Source: Candidatus Hydrogenedentota bacterium (GTDB lineage Bacteria > Hydrogenedentota > Hydrogenedentia > Hydrogenedentales > JAGMZX01). Taken from it: DNA of 64,000 bases. The DNA lies in NCBI GenBank assembly GCA_029556545.1, contig JAKQEQ010000153.1, positions 1 to 64,000 of the forward strand. The letters run 5' to 3'. Each line of letters begins with the position of its first letter. Positions within the stretch are counted from its first letter, which is position 1. The position numbers and the translations under genes were made by a program. Positions 62,762-64,000 of the stretch are shown here, piece by piece. Below the pieces are notes generated by a model, which was not told the origin of the DNA, did not search any database, and saw nothing but the letters and a program-made list of their open reading frames with translations.

Positions 62762-63433
62762 ATGTTCATTGTGATGCGGCGGGCATATGACTGGGTCTTG
62801 AGTTGGGCCGAGACGCCTTACGGCGCCATCGCATTGGCCGTGCTGTCCTTCGCCGAGGCGAGTTTCTTCCCCATTCCGCCGGACGTCTTGCTCATCGCTT
62901 TGTGTATCAGCGTTCGTGAGAAGGCGATGTGGTATGCGGGCGTGTGCGCCGTGGCCTCGTTGTTCGGCGGCATCCTCGGATACCTGATTGGCTGGGGTTT
63001 CTGGGGCGCGACGGACCAGTTCTTCTACACCTACGTGTTTTCGGAGGCGAAATTCGCCGCGGTGCAGGCGTACTATCAACAATACGATTTCTGGATTGTC
63101 TTTATCGCGGCGTTCACGCCGATCCCATACAAGATCATCACCATCGCCGCGGGTGTGTGCGAGATCAACGTCGCCATGTTCCTGATCGCCTCGCTGGTCG
63201 GGCGTTCGGCGCGGTTCTTCCTTGTTGCGGGGCTCATTTATTGGCTGGGATCGCCCATCAAAGCGTTCATCGACCGATGGTTCAACGCCCTGACCGTCGC
63301 GTTCGTCATCCTGCTCGTCGCCGGTTTCGGCGCGCTGAGATACTTCGAGAAGCACGAAGAACCGGACGCGCCGACCGAACTCGATACGCCCGCCGTGCAG
63401 ATCGAGGCGCCCGAGGCAACGCCGTCCGTCTGA
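62762..63433 (+). CDS. YqaA/DedA-family (SNARE-associated-type) membrane protein
   Basis: The 223-residue product has ~5 hydrophobic segments with SFAEASFFPIPPDVLLIAL near the start, GGILGYLIGWGFWG, and FIAAFTPIPYKIITIAAGV. These are the two re-entrant-loop regions of the DedA/VTT superfamily in their YqaA form. Members are linked to lipid scrambling or transport in the inner membrane. The C-terminus is a short acidic tail. AAGGAA precedes the ATG, and it probably shares a transcript with surE. Confidence 0.84.
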   Translation: MFIVMRRAYDWVLSWAETPYGAIALAVLSFAEASFFPIPPDVLLIALCISVREKAMWYAGVCAVASLFGGILGYLIGWGFWGATDQFFYTYVFSEAKFAAVQAYYQQYDFWIVFIAAFTPIPYKIITIAAGVCEINVAMFLIASLVGRSARFFLVAGLIYWLGSPIKAFIDRWFNALTVAFVILLVAGFGALRYFEKHEEPDAPTELDTPAVQIEAPEATPSV

Positions 63434-63460
63434 GACGGGCGCGCGACGCGGCCCGTGCCG

Positions 63461-63889
63461 CTACATCAGCCGCTCGAGCGCCTCGCGCAACGCGGGGGAA
63501 ATTTCCACGGGTTCGCCGGTCGCGCGGTTGATCCACACCACGATCGAGCGCGCGTCCGCCACGAGCGTATCCGTCCCATCGAGAAAGAGGCCGTGCTCGA
63601 AGTGGAAGGACCGGCGGCTTATCTTGCCGACCCGCGTTCCCACTTCGATAGTCGCGGGGTGTTGCACCGGACGGCGGAAATTGCACGTGACCGAGGCGAG
63701 CACCGGGCCCTCCGCGGCATGGAGCCAGTCGCCGTCGGGCGCGAGCGACCGGAACACTTGAATCCGGCCGATTTCGAGGTACGTGACGTACTTCGCGTTG
63801 TTGACGTGATGGTAGGCGTCCATGTCGCTCCAGCGCACGGGCACGGACACCCAATCCCGGAATTCCCGGCGGTCCACAGCGGGCTTCAT
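63461..63889 (-). CDS. Hot-dog fold acyl-CoA thioesterase, second copy
   Basis: The 142-residue product carries VRWSDMDAYHHVNNAKYVTYLEIGR, the 4-hydroxybenzoyl-CoA thioesterase-type active-site motif, with FEHGLFLDGTDTLVADARSIVVWI in the second half. It is the same length as the enzyme at 15664, but the two share only the family motif. GGGAGGG precedes the ATG at 63889. It converges with the DedA-like gene. The substrate is unknown. Confidence 0.85.
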   Translation of the reverse strand: MKPAVDRREFRDWVSVPVRWSDMDAYHHVNNAKYVTYLEIGRIQVFRSLAPDGDWLHAAEGPVLASVTCNFRRPVQHPATIEVGTRVGKISRRSFHFEHGLFLDGTDTLVADARSIVVWINRATGEPVEISPALREALERLM

Positions 63890-63969
63890 GAGCGGTTTTG
63901 CCCTCCCAAGTCGCTCGCGTATACTGGGCGCGCGGGCCACGGGTTTTCAAGCAAGAGGCGAGGACACGC

Positions 63970-64000
63970 ATGCAGGAACACCACGAACGACCCTCCTGGG
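63970..64000 (+). CDS. Possible start of a further gene (partial)
   Basis: An ATG at 63970 preceded by GAGGCGAGG opens a frame (MQEHHERPSW) that runs off the window. Ten codons are too few to assign a function. It would be divergent from the thioesterase gene. Confidence 0.35.
   Translation, partial: MQEHHERPSW

Noticed and set aside
1-64000. tRNA, rRNA, CRISPR arrays, IS elements or prophage.
   Set aside because: Reading both strands by eye showed no cloverleaf-like T-arm sequences, no spaced direct-repeat arrays and no transposase, integrase or phage structural proteins. A covariance-model scan would be decisive for RNA genes.

Overview
The window is 64 kb of GC-rich, gene-dense bacterial chromosome. 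I saw no rRNA, tRNA, CRISPR array, insertion sequence or prophage. Several traits together suggest a member of the Planctomycetes/Hydrogenedentes-type environmental lineages, with Candidatus Hydrogenedentota as my best guess. These traits are a secreted protein with a PASTA domain, a long Glu-Gly tract and paired 'LTELLRVIQFYN' C-terminal repeats; a Tat-exported Gfo/Idh/MocA oxidoreductase with a QKP motif; many sugar-handling genes; and S23-type four-helix-bundle genes. The lineage is an inference from remembered family traits and was not tested.

Layout. 1-8 kb: the 3' end of the PASTA protein, a ROK fructokinase, a GH4 glycosidase, an IolE-like sugar isomerase/dehydratase, a DegT aminotransferase, a GT2 glycosyltransferase and a Gfo/Idh/MocA oxidoreductase, forming a sugar catabolism and sugar-modification region. 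8-11.3 kb: two divergent winged-helix-like unknown proteins and a SorC-like regulator. 11.3-17.1 kb: a GT-C membrane glycosyltransferase, then a forward cluster of TonB/TolA-like protein, TolB, SmpB, hot-dog thioesterase and a Tat-exported EEP hydrolase. 17-20 kb: a small unknown protein, a PilZ protein, the Tat Gfo/Idh protein and two tandem tiny Trp-rich peptides. 20-28.5 kb: HisS, a GH20 lipoprotein, citramalate synthase, a four-helix-bundle gene followed by two decayed copies and framed by telomere-like (TTTAGGG)n repeats, an archaeal-type phosphoglycerate mutase, and rsmG carrying one parS-like site with a second just downstream. 28-33.7 kb: a sugar ABC transport operon in which the solute-binding protein is fused to the first permease and the second permease carries a very large extra-cytoplasmic insert, plus a second S23-family gene.

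34-46 kb: a large acyl-CoA-synthetase/GNAT protein, a serine-less alpha/beta hydrolase, a LolD-like ATPase/FtsX-like permease/DUF3299-like operon with a His-rich loop, a NagB-like sugar-phosphate enzyme, a caspase-like lipoprotein with a small membrane partner, a GntP permease and a PilC/GspF protein. 46-52 kb: a flippase-like membrane protein, a class A penicillin-binding protein, a VanZ-like protein and an unknown secreted protein. 52-64 kb: a PerR-like regulator with its catalase, a single-polypeptide restriction-modification enzyme, ribosomal protein S1, acetolactate synthase, SurE, a DedA/YqaA-like protein and a second hot-dog thioesterase.

Housekeeping genes (hisS, rsmG, smpB, rpsA, tolB, surE, ilvB-like, cimA) are interleaved with accessory ones, so this is core chromosome. 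The two parS-like palindromes may place it in an origin-proximal domain, although parA, parB, dnaA and recognisable DnaA boxes were not seen. All family assignments come from reading motifs by eye. Starts were chosen by Shine-Dalgarno spacing and expected protein N-termini.
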